Shown here one piece after another: positions 8,616 to 17,593 of a stretch of DNA of 64,000 nt (within the stretch, counting starts at the first letter, position 1; each line of letters begins with the position of its first letter). The notes under the pieces were generated by a model. The model was given only the letters and a program-made list of their open reading frames with translations. It ran no database searches and had not been told where the DNA came from. Origin of the DNA: Novosphingobium sp. (lineage in GTDB: Bacteria; Pseudomonadota; Alphaproteobacteria; Sphingomonadales; Sphingomonadaceae); contig NZ_JADZAT010000007.1 in the NCBI RefSeq assembly GCF_020852455.1, positions 1-64,000 of the forward strand, written 5' to 3'. Position numbers and translations under genes: made by a program.

Positions 8616-9377
8616 GTGAGCCAGCTGAACGACAAGGTAGCAGTGATTACCGGCGCCGGACAGGGCGTTGGCCAGGGGATCGCCACGGCCTTTGCCGCTG
8701 AAGGCGCAAAGGTGGTGCTGGCCGGACGGACGCTGGCCAAGGTCGAGGCCGTGGCCCAGCAGATTCGCGACAATGGCGGCACGGCGCTGGCGCTGGAATG
8801 CAACGTCAAGCAGGCTGAAAGCCTGACCGCGCTGGTCGATCGCACCGTGTCCGAATTCGGCGGGATCGACGTGCTGGTCAACAATGCGCAGGAAGTGCCA
8901 CTGGGCAAGCTGGCCGAGGTGACCGACGAGGCTTTCATGGCCGGGTTCGAAAGCGGGCCGCTGGCCACGTTCCGGCTGATGAAGCTGGTCCAGCCGCACC
9001 TGGCCGCGCGCGGCGGCGGCACGATCATCAACCTCGCCTCTTCCGCCGGGATCCGCTGGGACATGACCGGCTATGGCGCCTATGCCGCAGTCAAGCAGGC
9101 GATCCGCGCACTGACCCGCGCCGCTGCCGCCGAATGGGGCCGCGACGGGATCCGGGTGCTGACCATCGCGCCGCATGCCGAATCGCCGGGGCTGAAGTGG
9201 TGGGTCGATAACAACCCGGAAGAAGCCAAGGCCTTCTTCAAAACCATCCCGCTGGGCCGGATCGGCAAGCTGGAAGAAGACATCGGCCGCGCCGTGGCGG
9301 CGCTGTGCGGCAGCGACCTGTCATACCTGACCGGCGCGACGATCCCGCTCGACGGCGGGCAGGCGAATTTCGATTGA
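8616..9377 (+). CDS. Classical SDR oxidoreductase
   Basis: SDR of about 253 residues: TGAGQGVG, NNAQ, serine in NLASSAGIR and the YxxxK pair in YAAVK. I prefer GTG at 8616 because GGGGA lies about 9 bases upstream and the protein then begins MSQLNDKVAVITGAG, the normal SDR start. The ATG at 8580 would add 12 residues, has no clear ribosome-binding site and overlaps the TGCGTAA element. It is divergent from the KstD operon. The C-terminal half (HAESPGLKWWVDNNPEEAKAF) departs from the usual PG substrate loop. Substrate unknown. Confidence 0.83.
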   Translation: MSQLNDKVAVITGAGQGVGQGIATAFAAEGAKVVLAGRTLAKVEAVAQQIRDNGGTALALECNVKQAESLTALVDRTVSEFGGIDVLVNNAQEVPLGKLAEVTDEAFMAGFESGPLATFRLMKLVQPHLAARGGGTIINLASSAGIRWDMTGYGAYAAVKQAIRALTRAAAAEWGRDGIRVLTIAPHAESPGLKWWVDNNPEEAKAFFKTIPLGRIGKLEEDIGRAVAALCGSDLSYLTGATIPLDGGQANFD

Positions 9378-9409
9378 TGGCGTACCCCTCTCCCCTGCCC
9401 TTCCAAGAT

Positions 9410-9548
9410 CGTCACCCTGAACTTGTTTCAGGGTCCATTTCTCGGCTTGCCCTGCTCACGCCTGAGTGGACTGATGGCTGGGTCAGCGTTGCCCAAGACA
9501 CGGCTGGCCGTGGCGCACGATGGACCCTGAAACGAGTTCAGGGTGACG
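9410..9548. repeat. Intergenic inverted repeat, type 2
   Basis: Arms of about 28 bases at 9410-9437 (TCACCCTGAACTTGTTTCAG inside) and 9521-9548 (CTGAAACGAGTTCAGGGTGA inside) face each other across about 83 bases. They differ at a few central positions. This is another intergenic repeat type that I recall as frequent in sphingomonads. Together with flanks it fills the 197-base gap between the SDR and the EthD-like gene; no coding content is seen there. Confidence 0.78.
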
Positions 9549-9574
9549 GGCATTGGGGGCTGGAGGTCTAGCGC

Positions 9575-10270
9575 ATGGAAAAGGTCATCGCCGCGCTCTG
9601 GGCTGATGGGACACGTGATGCGTTCAACGCGCGCCTGCTCGCTTCGCTGCCCCGGGCGCTTGCTGAGGCTGGCGCCAGCCAGGTGCGGATCAATCTGCGC
9701 GATGACGCGGTGGAACCTGCCGCCGGTCTCATCCAGCGCTGGCAGGATCCGCAGCAGGACGCGGTGGTGCAGTTCTGGCTGCCCAGCGCCAACGCCCGCT
9801 TCCGCGGCGCAATCGACGCCGCGCTGGCGGCGCATTCGGCGCGCTTCGCGTTGTGGCTGGTGGCCGAATCGACGATCATTCCCAACACGGCCCATCCGGT
9901 GCCCAGGGGCGCGCGCGGCTGGGGCTGGTCACAGGCGAGCTTCATCTCGTTCCGGCCCGACCTGCTCCGCCAGGACGCGATTGCCTTCTGGCACGGGCAC
10001 CACACCCGGATCGCGATCGAGACCCAGGCCAATTTCGAATATGTCCAGAACCTGATCGTCCGCCCGCTGACCGACAATGCCCCGGCCTATGATGCCTTTG
10101 TCGAGGAATGCTTCCCCGCCGAAGCGATGACCTCTCCCGCCGCCTTTTTCGATGCCGTGGGTGACGAGGACAAGTTCAGGGCGAACCTGGCCGCGATGAT
10201 GGATTCGTGCGGCCGGTTCATCGATTTCACCCGCATCGACATTATCCCGACCAGCCAGCATGATTTCTGA
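9575..10270 (+). CDS. EthD-domain protein
   Basis: A 231-residue protein. The second half contains an EthD/dimeric alpha-beta barrel-like segment, FWHGHHTRIAIETQANFEY followed by VQNLIVRPLT, in which spaced histidines and an aromatic-rich helix are typical. EthD proteins are small partners in degradation pathways of ethers and polycyclic compounds, and their catalytic roles are mostly unclear. The upstream half (about residues 1-110) could be a second, diverged ferredoxin-like repeat. The 3' end overlaps the AraC-family gene by 11 bases, so they are probably one transcript. Confidence 0.65.
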   Translation: MEKVIAALWADGTRDAFNARLLASLPRALAEAGASQVRINLRDDAVEPAAGLIQRWQDPQQDAVVQFWLPSANARFRGAIDAALAAHSARFALWLVAESTIIPNTAHPVPRGARGWGWSQASFISFRPDLLRQDAIAFWHGHHTRIAIETQANFEYVQNLIVRPLTDNAPAYDAFVEECFPAEAMTSPAAFFDAVGDEDKFRANLAAMMDSCGRFIDFTRIDIIPTSQHDF

Positions 10271-11183
10271 AGCGATCCGCACTGCCCCGCGTGCCGCGGA
10301 GGCCAAGGTGGCCGGCGAGGCCATCATCCCGCCGCGCGTGCTGGCCGAACTGGTCACGCCCGATGCCACAGTGCAGATCCTGGAATGGGAATGGCCGCCG
10401 GTCTTTGCCGCGACTTCGGTTGAACGCAGCCTGATGCTGGAAATGTCGCTGCCGCCGCTGGCGGGAATTGCCGAGGCCAGCTTTCCGACGATTGCCCCCG
10501 GGATCGTCTGCCAGTTCGGACTGATCTTCCTGCGCTATCCGGGGATCGCGATCCGCACCCATGCCGAGGGCGGAACCTTGCGGATCCTGCGCTGCACTTT
10601 CAGCCGCGACTGCCAGGAGACTTTGCTGGCGGGCCGGCACAGCCCCTCGCTGGCACTGCTGCAGACCTTGATGAACCTCAAGAGCGATACGCTGCGCGCG
10701 CAGATGCGGCTACTGCAGCGTGAGCTGGAAGCCCCCGGCACCGCCAGTGCCGAGGCCGCTGCCGCCCTCACTCGGCTGCTGGCGATCGAGATCGAGCGGC
10801 TGCTCAACCAGGACCTGCCGCCCAGCCCCGGCGGGCGGCTGGCGCCCTGGCAGTTCCGCCGGATTCGCGAGCGGCTGGAAGTGGCCGGCGATCGCCCCAG
10901 CGTGCCCGAACTGGCGCAGCTGTGCGGGATCAGCGTGCGGCACCTCCACCGCCAGTTCCTGAACCTGACCGGGGTGACCATATCGGACTATGTCGAAGGC
11001 CAGATCGTCAGCCGGGCCAAGGCCTTGCTGACCTCTACCCCGCTGCCGGTGCGGCAGATCGCGCAGGACACCGGGTTCGATCATCCGAACAGCTTTTCGC
11101 GCGCGTTCCGGCGGCGGACCGGGATGACCCCGCTGCAATATCGCCAGCAACGGACCCTGCGCCCCTTGAGCGCCAGCAAGTGA
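10260..11183 (+). CDS. AraC-family transcriptional regulator
   Basis: A 307-residue regulator. The C-terminal third carries the double helix-turn-helix: VPELAQLCGISVRHLHRQF, then VRQIAQDTGFDHPNSFSRAF and the closing RRTGMTPLQYRQQ. The N-terminal two thirds have no close resemblance that I recognise and presumably sense a ligand. It begins inside the end of the EthD-like gene and is followed by a 186-base spacer with an inverted pair of TTTACGCA/TGCGTAAA. It is a candidate activator of the downstream acyl-CoA synthetase operon or of its own operon. Confidence 0.88.
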   Translation: MISEAIRTAPRAAEAKVAGEAIIPPRVLAELVTPDATVQILEWEWPPVFAATSVERSLMLEMSLPPLAGIAEASFPTIAPGIVCQFGLIFLRYPGIAIRTHAEGGTLRILRCTFSRDCQETLLAGRHSPSLALLQTLMNLKSDTLRAQMRLLQRELEAPGTASAEAAAALTRLLAIEIERLLNQDLPPSPGGRLAPWQFRRIRERLEVAGDRPSVPELAQLCGISVRHLHRQFLNLTGVTISDYVEGQIVSRAKALLTSTPLPVRQIAQDTGFDHPNSFSRAFRRRTGMTPLQYRQQRTLRPLSASK

Positions 11184-11214
11184 CAAAATGAACATATTCG
11201 GCCAAAATTCTCGA

Positions 11215-11288
11215 TTTACGCAGCATGGCCAGCCATGATACCTGCACTTCAGCGGCAGAATCGGTTAGCAAACGGCGTTATGCGTAAA
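11215..11288. promoter_or_regulatory. Inverted TTTACGCA ... TGCGTAAA pair before the acyl-CoA synthetase operon
   Basis: TTTACGCA at 11215-11222 and its exact reverse complement TGCGTAAA at 11281-11288 lie in the spacer upstream of the operon that starts at 11370. The 58-base separation would allow DNA looping by an oligomeric regulator such as Lrp/AsnC. This is an inference from sequence symmetry and from recurrence of the element elsewhere in the window. Confidence 0.5.
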
Positions 11289-11369
11289 CTGAACGGCCCA
11301 TTGATCCGCAAATAGCGGACGAACCAGAGGATCGCCGGCCAATTGCCGGAGCGGGAGAGGCAAGGAACG

Positions 11370-12242
11370 ATGAGCAAGGACAAGGTCGCACTGGTAACCG
11401 GCGCCAGCCGTGGAGCGGGCGCAGGGATCGCGCGCGGACTGGGTGAGCTGGGCTATACCGTCTATGTCACCGGGCGCACCGTGACGCCGGGCGACGCCAA
11501 GGGCTGGGACGGCACCGTGCTGCCCGGAACCGTTTCCGAAACCGCCCAGGCGGTGACCGAACGTGGGGGCAAGGGAATTCCCGTGCTGTGCGACCATGCC
11601 GACGATGCCCAGGTCGCCAAGGTGTTCGAACAGATCAAGGCCGAGGCCGGCCGGCTCGACATTCTGGTCAACAACGCCGCCTTCATCCACCATCAGCTGA
11701 TCGAGAAGAAGCCGTTCTATGAAAAGGAACTGGCCGCGCAGGGCATCCTCGATGTCGGGCTGCGCTCGGCCTATGTGGCCAGCTGGCATGCCGCGCAGAT
11801 CATGGTTCCGCAGGGGTCGGGGCTGATCGCGATGGTCAGCTCGTTCGGGGCGACCTGCTATATGCACGGTCCCGCCTATGGCGCGCAGAAGGCCGGGCTC
11901 GACAAGCTGGCGCACGATATGGAATTCGACCTGCGCGGCAGCGGCGTGGGCGCGGTTTCGATCTGGCTGGGGCCGCAGATCACCGAGCGCGCGCTGATCG
12001 CCAGGGAAGTGAACCCGGAACAGTACGAAGGCTTCATGGCCATGGCCGAGAATCCCGAGTTCACCGGCCATATCCTCGATGCAATCCTCAGCAGCCCGCG
12101 TCTGGCCGAGCTGTCGGGCGAAACGCTGGTCGGGGCCGAGATCGCCCGCGAACTGGGCGTGCAGGATCGCGGGCAGGACAAGCCCTCGCACCGCGAGATG
12201 CTGGGCAGCCCGCGTCCCAAGAACCCGGCGGCGGTGTACTGA
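11370..12242 (+). CDS. SDR oxidoreductase, DHRS1-like
   Basis: SDR of 290 residues with TGASRGAG, NNAAF, serine in MVSSFGA and YGAQK. The segment GIPVLCDHADDAQVAKVF and the YGAQKAGLDKLAHDM helix resemble the DHRS1 subgroup rather than bacterial FabG-type SDRs; human DHRS1 is reported to act on steroids and other carbonyls. I chose ATG at 11370 because AAGGA lies 4-8 bases upstream and the next residues enter the Rossmann strand. It is first in an operon running through two acyl-CoA synthetases and an amidohydrolase. Substrate not determined. Confidence 0.82.
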   Translation: MSKDKVALVTGASRGAGAGIARGLGELGYTVYVTGRTVTPGDAKGWDGTVLPGTVSETAQAVTERGGKGIPVLCDHADDAQVAKVFEQIKAEAGRLDILVNNAAFIHHQLIEKKPFYEKELAAQGILDVGLRSAYVASWHAAQIMVPQGSGLIAMVSSFGATCYMHGPAYGAQKAGLDKLAHDMEFDLRGSGVGAVSIWLGPQITERALIAREVNPEQYEGFMAMAENPEFTGHILDAILSSPRLAELSGETLVGAEIARELGVQDRGQDKPSHREMLGSPRPKNPAAVY

Positions 12243-12246
12243 CGCG

Positions 12247-13836
12247 ATGGCCAGCCAGTTCCACCTAGCCGACCTGTTCGAAGGCGTAGCCGCTGCGGTT
12301 CCCGATCGTCTAGCGCTGGTGGGCGACAGCTCACGCCAGACCTATGCCGAATTGAACGATCGCTGCGACCGGCTCGCCGCCGGCCTTGCCGCGCACGGTG
12401 TGGGGCGCGGCGATACGGTGGGGCTCTATCTCTACAACGGCCCGGCCTATCTGGAAGGGTTCATCGCCGCCTGCAAGCTGGGCGCGGTGCCCTACAACGT
12501 CAATTACCGCTACCGGGCCGAGGAACTGCGTTACCTGTTCGCCAATGCCCAGAGCGCGGCGGTGATCCACGGCGCCGAATTTGCGCCGATCATGCGTGAG
12601 ATCCGGGGCGATCTGCCGACACTGAAAGCAACGGTCGCGGTGGACGACGGTTCGGGCGAGGATATTGCCGGCTCGGTGCCCTATGCCGAGCTGCTGGCGC
12701 ACGAACCTGCTGGCCCCTGGCCGCGCAGCGAAAGCGATTTCGTGCTGTGCTATACCGGCGGCACCACCGGCATGCCCAAGGGCGTGATGTGGCCGCACAA
12801 GGCCTTTGTCTTCGCCTGTGCGGGCGGCGGCGGCTATTTCAACCCGCACGGCGTGCTGGTTGAGCCGCAGGACATCGATAGCCGCGCGCGCGATGGCTAT
12901 CAGCTCAAGATGTTTCCGCTCGCCCCCCTGATGCACATGGCGGCGATGTGGGCGGTGTGGTCGGCGCTGCTCAACGGCGTGACCATCGTGCTCGACGAAG
13001 GCCGGGTGTTCAGCGCCGAACGGATGCTCGACACTGCCGAGCGTGAGGCGGTCAACATGATCCAGTTCGTCGGCGATGCCATGGCGATCCCGCTGCGCGA
13101 TACGCTGCGCGCCAATCCCGGGCGCTGGAACCTGGCCAGCGTGTTCAACCTGGGATCGGGCGGCGCGGTGTTTTCGCAGCATCTCAAGGACGAGCTCAAG
13201 GAACTGGTTCCCTCGGCCGGGATCACTGACGGGCTGGGCGCGTCGGAAACCGGCATTTCGGGCATGGCCGAAAAGAGCGAGGAAGGCGTGATGCGCCTGC
13301 CCGCCGATGAACGCCAGCAGGTGGTGGTGGATGGCCGGATCGCTCGCGTCGGCGAAATGGGCTTCGTCGCGCGGACCGGGCACACGCCGATCGGCTATTT
13401 CGGCGATCCCGAAAAGAGCGCCGAGGTGTTCCAGACGATCGAGGGCAAGCTGTGGGCGGTATCGGGCGATGCCGCGCGGCTCGACGACGATGGCAAGATC
13501 ACCCTGTTCGGGCGCGGATCGACCTGCATCAACACCGGCGGCGAAAAGGTCTTTCCCGAAGAGGTTGAAGAGGCGCTGCGGACCCATCCGGCAGTGTTCG
13601 ACGCGGTGGTGGCCGGGCAAAAGGATGAACGCTGGGGCGAACGCGTGGTCGGCGTGGTCTCGCGCCGTCCGGGCGTCGCGACGCCCAACCTTGATGACGT
13701 GAAGGCGCACCTTGCCGCCCGCCTCGCCGGTTACAAGGTGCCGCGCGCGCTGGTCTGGGTGGATGAAATCAAGCGCTCGCCCGCCGGCAAGCAGGACTAT
13801 CGCTGGGCCAAGGACATGGCGGAGCAGGCGGTATGA
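12247..13836 (+). CDS. Acyl-CoA synthetase (AMP-forming)
   Basis: ATP-dependent CoA ligase of 529 residues. The P-loop-like AMP-binding motif CYTGGTTGMPKGV lies near the middle, followed by the GLGASETG adenylate-binding motif, SGDAARLDDDGKITLFGRG (motif with the ribose-binding Asp) and a C-terminal lysine in KRSPAGKQDYRW. It activates a carboxylic acid to its CoA thioester, so the pathway includes carboxylate intermediates or substrates. The start is ATG at 12247, 4 bases after the SDR stop; the end overlaps the next synthetase by 4 bases. A steroid side-chain or propionate-side-chain ligase such as FadD3/FadD17 is possible, but specificity cannot be read from the sequence. Confidence 0.88.
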   Translation: MASQFHLADLFEGVAAAVPDRLALVGDSSRQTYAELNDRCDRLAAGLAAHGVGRGDTVGLYLYNGPAYLEGFIAACKLGAVPYNVNYRYRAEELRYLFANAQSAAVIHGAEFAPIMREIRGDLPTLKATVAVDDGSGEDIAGSVPYAELLAHEPAGPWPRSESDFVLCYTGGTTGMPKGVMWPHKAFVFACAGGGGYFNPHGVLVEPQDIDSRARDGYQLKMFPLAPLMHMAAMWAVWSALLNGVTIVLDEGRVFSAERMLDTAEREAVNMIQFVGDAMAIPLRDTLRANPGRWNLASVFNLGSGGAVFSQHLKDELKELVPSAGITDGLGASETGISGMAEKSEEGVMRLPADERQQVVVDGRIARVGEMGFVARTGHTPIGYFGDPEKSAEVFQTIEGKLWAVSGDAARLDDDGKITLFGRGSTCINTGGEKVFPEEVEEALRTHPAVFDAVVAGQKDERWGERVVGVVSRRPGVATPNLDDVKAHLAARLAGYKVPRALVWVDEIKRSPAGKQDYRWAKDMAEQAV

Positions 13837-15476
13837 GCGTGAACGATCCGATCCTGGCAGAAGTGACCGGCCCCGGCATGCCGTTCGAGATCGCCGAGCG
13901 TGACGGACTGCGCCAGTTCGTCAACATGCCGGCCGATCTCAACCTGCTGATCGACGCGGCGCGGCGCCATGGCGACAAGACTTTCCTGGTCGAGGGCGAC
14001 CGGCGGCTGACCTTCGAGCAGGTCTTCACCTGGCGCGACCAGCTGATCCCCCTCTTGGGGATCAAGCGCGGTGACCGGGTGGCGATCTGCATGCGCAACC
14101 GCACCGAATGGATCGTGGCCTTCATGGCGGCGGTCAAGGCGGGCGGGATCGCCGCCCTGCTCAACAGCCGCGGATCGCCGGCCGAACTGGTGGCGATGAT
14201 CGAGGAGGTGACCCCCTCGGTGGTGCTGGCCGACAGCGAGCGCGCCGCGCTGCTGCGCGAAGGCGGCTATCAGGGCCGGATCTATGATCTGACCCAGCCG
14301 CCCGAAGAAGTGCCCCACGGCCATCCCGAGCTGGTCGATACCACGCCCCCTGCCCCCAATGATCCCGCCGCGATCCTGTTCACTTCGGGCACCACGGGCC
14401 GGGTCAAGGGCGCAGTGCTGACCCATCGCGGGCTGTCGACCGGGCTGCTGTCGATGCAGCTGTCGGGCGTGATGGTGGTCCACAACATGGCCCGGCAATA
14501 CGGGATGAAGCCCGAAGAGCTGATGGCCCAGTTCCCGCAGCAGGCGGTGCTGCTGGTCTATCCGCTGTTCCACATCTCGGGCCTGGGCTCGGCCTTCCTC
14601 TCGCCGCTGTTCGCCGGATCGAAGGTGGTGATCATGCGCCGCTGGGATGCCGAAGAGGCGGTGCGGATCATCCACGACGAACAGATCACCATGTTCACCG
14701 GCGTGCCGACCATGCTGTGGGACATGCTGCACAGCGCCAGGCTGGCCGATGCCGACCTGTCCAGCCTGCGCAATGTCGCCAGCGGCGGACAGGCGCTGCC
14801 GGTCAACCTGCTGGAAGAAGTGCTGGCGGTCTGCCCCCACGCGCAGATGGGTACCGGCTATGGCATGACCGAATGCTCGGGCGCGATAGCCCAGGCGGTC
14901 GGCCCTGATTTCCTGCGGCAGAAGGCTTCGGCCGGGCGGATCCTGCCGCTGGTCGATGTCCGGATCGAGGCGCCAGATGGCCGCGTGCTGCCGGTGGGCG
15001 AAGCGGGCGAGATCGTGGTGCGCGGCGCGCAAATCATGAGCGGTTACTGGAACCGGCCCGAGGATACCGCCGCGGTGCTTTCTCCCGATGGCTGGCTCAA
15101 GACCGGTGACGTCGGCTTTGTCGATCCCGAAGGCTATGTCTTCATCGTTGACCGGACCAAGGACATGGTCATTTCCGGCGGCGAGAACATCTATTGCGCC
15201 GAGGTTGAGCGGGTGATGGGCGAAATGCCCGGGATCACCGAATGCGCCGCCTTCGGCATTCCGGACGAGCGGCTGGGAGAACTGCTGGTTGCGGTGGTGG
15301 TGGCCCAGGATCTGACCGGCGAAGCGATCATCCACGAAGTCGGCGAAAAGCTGGCGCGCTACAAGGCGCCCGGCCGGATCGCCTTCTCCAATGAACCCCT
15401 GCCCCGCAACGCCGTGGGCAAGATCGACAAGAAGCGGCTGCGCGAAATGTGGCCAACACTTTCAGGGAACAACTGA
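13833..15476 (+). CDS. Acyl-CoA synthetase (AMP-forming), second copy
   Basis: CoA ligase of 547 residues with LFTSGTTGRVKGAVLTHRG, the GTGYGMTE adenylate motif, KTGDVGFVDPEGYVFIVDR and the catalytic C-terminal lysine in RNAVGKIDKKRL. It differs strongly from the preceding synthetase and looks like the FadD/long- or branched-chain type. The ATG at 13833 overlaps the upstream stop (ATGA), so the two ligases are translationally coupled and probably act on successive or alternative acids of the same route. Confidence 0.9.
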   Translation: MSVNDPILAEVTGPGMPFEIAERDGLRQFVNMPADLNLLIDAARRHGDKTFLVEGDRRLTFEQVFTWRDQLIPLLGIKRGDRVAICMRNRTEWIVAFMAAVKAGGIAALLNSRGSPAELVAMIEEVTPSVVLADSERAALLREGGYQGRIYDLTQPPEEVPHGHPELVDTTPPAPNDPAAILFTSGTTGRVKGAVLTHRGLSTGLLSMQLSGVMVVHNMARQYGMKPEELMAQFPQQAVLLVYPLFHISGLGSAFLSPLFAGSKVVIMRRWDAEEAVRIIHDEQITMFTGVPTMLWDMLHSARLADADLSSLRNVASGGQALPVNLLEEVLAVCPHAQMGTGYGMTECSGAIAQAVGPDFLRQKASAGRILPLVDVRIEAPDGRVLPVGEAGEIVVRGAQIMSGYWNRPEDTAAVLSPDGWLKTGDVGFVDPEGYVFIVDRTKDMVISGGENIYCAEVERVMGEMPGITECAAFGIPDERLGELLVAVVVAQDLTGEAIIHEVGEKLARYKAPGRIAFSNEPLPRNAVGKIDKKRLREMWPTLSGNN

Positions 15477-15478
15477 CC

Positions 15479-16348
15479 ATGCCCATGCCCACCGACATCA
15501 AGGTTATCGACTGCATGCTGGGGATTCCCGAAGCAGAAGACCGGGGCGACTGGTTCGCCAGTTTCCGCCCGCTGATCAAGGATGCACAGACGCTGCAGCA
15601 GTTCTCGATGCCGGCGCAGTACATGTTCAAGGACGTGCCGCAGACCGGCAATCCCGGCGATTTCGTCAAGTGGACGGTCGAGCAGATGGACCGCTTCAAC
15701 ATCGACAAGGCGCTGATCGGCTGGAACGAGAACGATACCTCGCGCCGGGCCAAGGAACTGTTCCCGGATCGCTTCTTCTTCGATCTGCCCTGCGATCCCA
15801 ACAAGGGCGTGGATGAAGTCCGACGGATCAAGCGGATCCATTCCGAAGTCGGCCTTTCGGCGATCAGCGTGTTCCCGTCGGGCACGCTGCCGCAGGTGGC
15901 GATCAATCACAAATACATGTTCCCGCTCTACACCGCTGCGGCTGAACTGGGCATCCCGATCTGCCTCAACGTCGGCATTCCGGGCCCGCGCATTCCGATG
16001 GAAACGCAGAAGGTCGAACATCTCGACGAGATCTGCTGGTTTTTCCCCGATCTCAAGATCGTGATGCGCCACGGGGCTGAACCGTGGGAAGCGCTGGCGG
16101 TGAAGCTGATGCTCAAGTGGCCGAACCTCTATTATTCGACCAGCGCCTTTGCCCCCAAGCACTACCCCAAGGCGATCATCGATTATGCCAACACCCGCGG
16201 GGCCGACAAGATCATCTATGCCGGCTATTTCCCGATGGGGCTGAGCCTGGACCGCATTTTCGGCGACATGCCGGGTGTCCCCTTCAAGGACGAGGTATGG
16301 CCCAAATTCCTGAGAGAAAACGCCATGAAGGTGTTCAACCTGACGTAG
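15479..16348 (+). CDS. Amidohydrolase-2 family (ACMSD-like) metal-dependent hydrolase/decarboxylase
   Basis: A 289-residue TIM-barrel protein of the amidohydrolase-related family that includes ACMSD-type decarboxylases. Features are an N-terminal KVIDCMLGIPE where the family often has DxHxH, GWNENDTSRRAKELFPDRF, then VMRHGAEPWEALAVKLMLKW and the closing IIYAGYFPMGLSLDRIF. The canonical N-terminal HxH is missing (DCM), so metal binding may be altered. The start is ATG at 15479 with AGGGA upstream. It follows the two CoA ligases in the same operon and precedes a Rieske oxygenase. Hydrolysis or decarboxylation of a ring product is possible. Confidence 0.75.
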   Translation: MPMPTDIKVIDCMLGIPEAEDRGDWFASFRPLIKDAQTLQQFSMPAQYMFKDVPQTGNPGDFVKWTVEQMDRFNIDKALIGWNENDTSRRAKELFPDRFFFDLPCDPNKGVDEVRRIKRIHSEVGLSAISVFPSGTLPQVAINHKYMFPLYTAAAELGIPICLNVGIPGPRIPMETQKVEHLDEICWFFPDLKIVMRHGAEPWEALAVKLMLKWPNLYYSTSAFAPKHYPKAIIDYANTRGADKIIYAGYFPMGLSLDRIFGDMPGVPFKDEVWPKFLRENAMKVFNLT

Positions 16349-16471
16349 AAGAATAGGTGAGGAGAAGGGAGCCGGGAAGTCTGCTCCCTTGGATGATCGA
16401 TACCGGCCCGGTGAGACAACCCCCCGGTCCGGCCCTCCCCGAAGGAACGGGGAGGACAAGCGAGGAGACAG

Positions 16472-17593
16472 ATGATGTCCGATGCCGCAAACCGTCCCGC
16501 CGGCGATGCCCGCACCCCGCCCGTCGCGGTCTGGTCAGTGCTCGAAAAGCTCAAGGGTCAGGACCTGATCGACTGGCGCAAGGCCCCGGTCGAAGGCCGC
16601 ACCTCGGTCGCCGAGCGCAATCTCGATATCGGCTTTCCGTTCGGCTGGTACCCGGTCGATCTCTCGGTCGATCTTGAAGTGGGCGAAGTCAAGCCGCTGC
16701 GCTACTTCTCCAAGGACCTTGCCATGTGGCGCGGCGAGGATGGCCAGGTGCGGATCATCGATGCCTGGTGCAAGCACATGGGCGCGCACATGGGCCATGG
16801 CGGCAAGGTTCACGGCAACCTGCTGGAATGCCCGTTCCACGCCTGGCGCTATGATGGCGAAGAAGGCACGGTCAAGGAAATCCCCTATTCCAAGTCGATC
16901 CCGCCGCAGGTCAAGCGCAAGTGCACCCGCACCTGGCATGTGACCGAGGCCAACCGCTGGATCTGGGTGTGGTACCATCCCAACGATGAAGCCCCGCTGT
17001 GGGATGTGGTCCACCTGCCCGAAGCGAGCGATCCCGACTGGACCCAGTACGACGTGTTCGAATGGAACGTCTATGGCTCGATCCAGAACATGGCCGAAAA
17101 CGGCGTCGATGTGGCCCACTTCAAGTACATCCACGGCACCGCCGATGTGCCGCTGGGCGATCTGCGCTGGGGTGAATGGGGCCGCGGCGCCGATGTGAAG
17201 GCCAAGATGGGCACCCCCTGGGGCGAAGTCGATGGCCAGATCAGCTATGACACGATGGGCCCGGGGCAAAGCTGGACCCGCTTCACCGGGATTTCGGAAA
17301 CGCTGCTGGTCGCCTGCCTGACCCCGGTCGAGCTGGATCACGTCCACGTGCGGTTCTGCTTCACCCAGCCCAAGAGCCAGGCCGAAGGCGAACGCGCCGG
17401 CGTGGCCAAGGCGATCATCCGCGACATCTGCAAGCAGTTCGACCAGGACAAGGTCGTCTGGGACCGGATGAAGTACGAACCCAACGCGCTGATCTGTGAA
17501 GGCGACGGGCCGATCGCCCAGTTCCGCAAGTTCTATGCGCGTTACTATGCCAGCGAAGACGGCAACGTCACCCCGCTGAAGGCCGCCGGGTGA
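16472..17593 (+). CDS. Rieske non-heme iron oxygenase, KshA/Neverland-like
   Basis: Oxygenase alpha subunit of 373 residues. The Rieske [2Fe-2S] ligands are C100-x-H102 (CKHMGAH) and C120-x2-H123 (CPFHAW). The mononuclear iron site is D213-x2-H216-x4-H221 in ENGVDVAHFKYIHG. The ENGxDVAH form is closer to cholesterol 7-desaturases (Neverland/DAF-36) than to classic KshA, so a sterol-like substrate is an attractive but unproven idea. GAGGAG precedes the ATG at 16472. The stop overlaps the start of the amidase gene. No ferredoxin or reductase is encoded nearby, so electrons must come from elsewhere. Confidence 0.88.
   Translation: MMSDAANRPAGDARTPPVAVWSVLEKLKGQDLIDWRKAPVEGRTSVAERNLDIGFPFGWYPVDLSVDLEVGEVKPLRYFSKDLAMWRGEDGQVRIIDAWCKHMGAHMGHGGKVHGNLLECPFHAWRYDGEEGTVKEIPYSKSIPPQVKRKCTRTWHVTEANRWIWVWYHPNDEAPLWDVVHLPEASDPDWTQYDVFEWNVYGSIQNMAENGVDVAHFKYIHGTADVPLGDLRWGEWGRGADVKAKMGTPWGEVDGQISYDTMGPGQSWTRFTGISETLLVACLTPVELDHVHVRFCFTQPKSQAEGERAGVAKAIIRDICKQFDQDKVVWDRMKYEPNALICEGDGPIAQFRKFYARYYASEDGNVTPLKAAG

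Noticed and set aside
13797..15335. Long open frame of about 512 codons opposite the second acyl-CoA synthetase
   Set aside because: It is antisense to a clearly conserved gene, has low-complexity His/Arg/Gly-rich content and no recognisable domain; such frames are common in GC-rich DNA.
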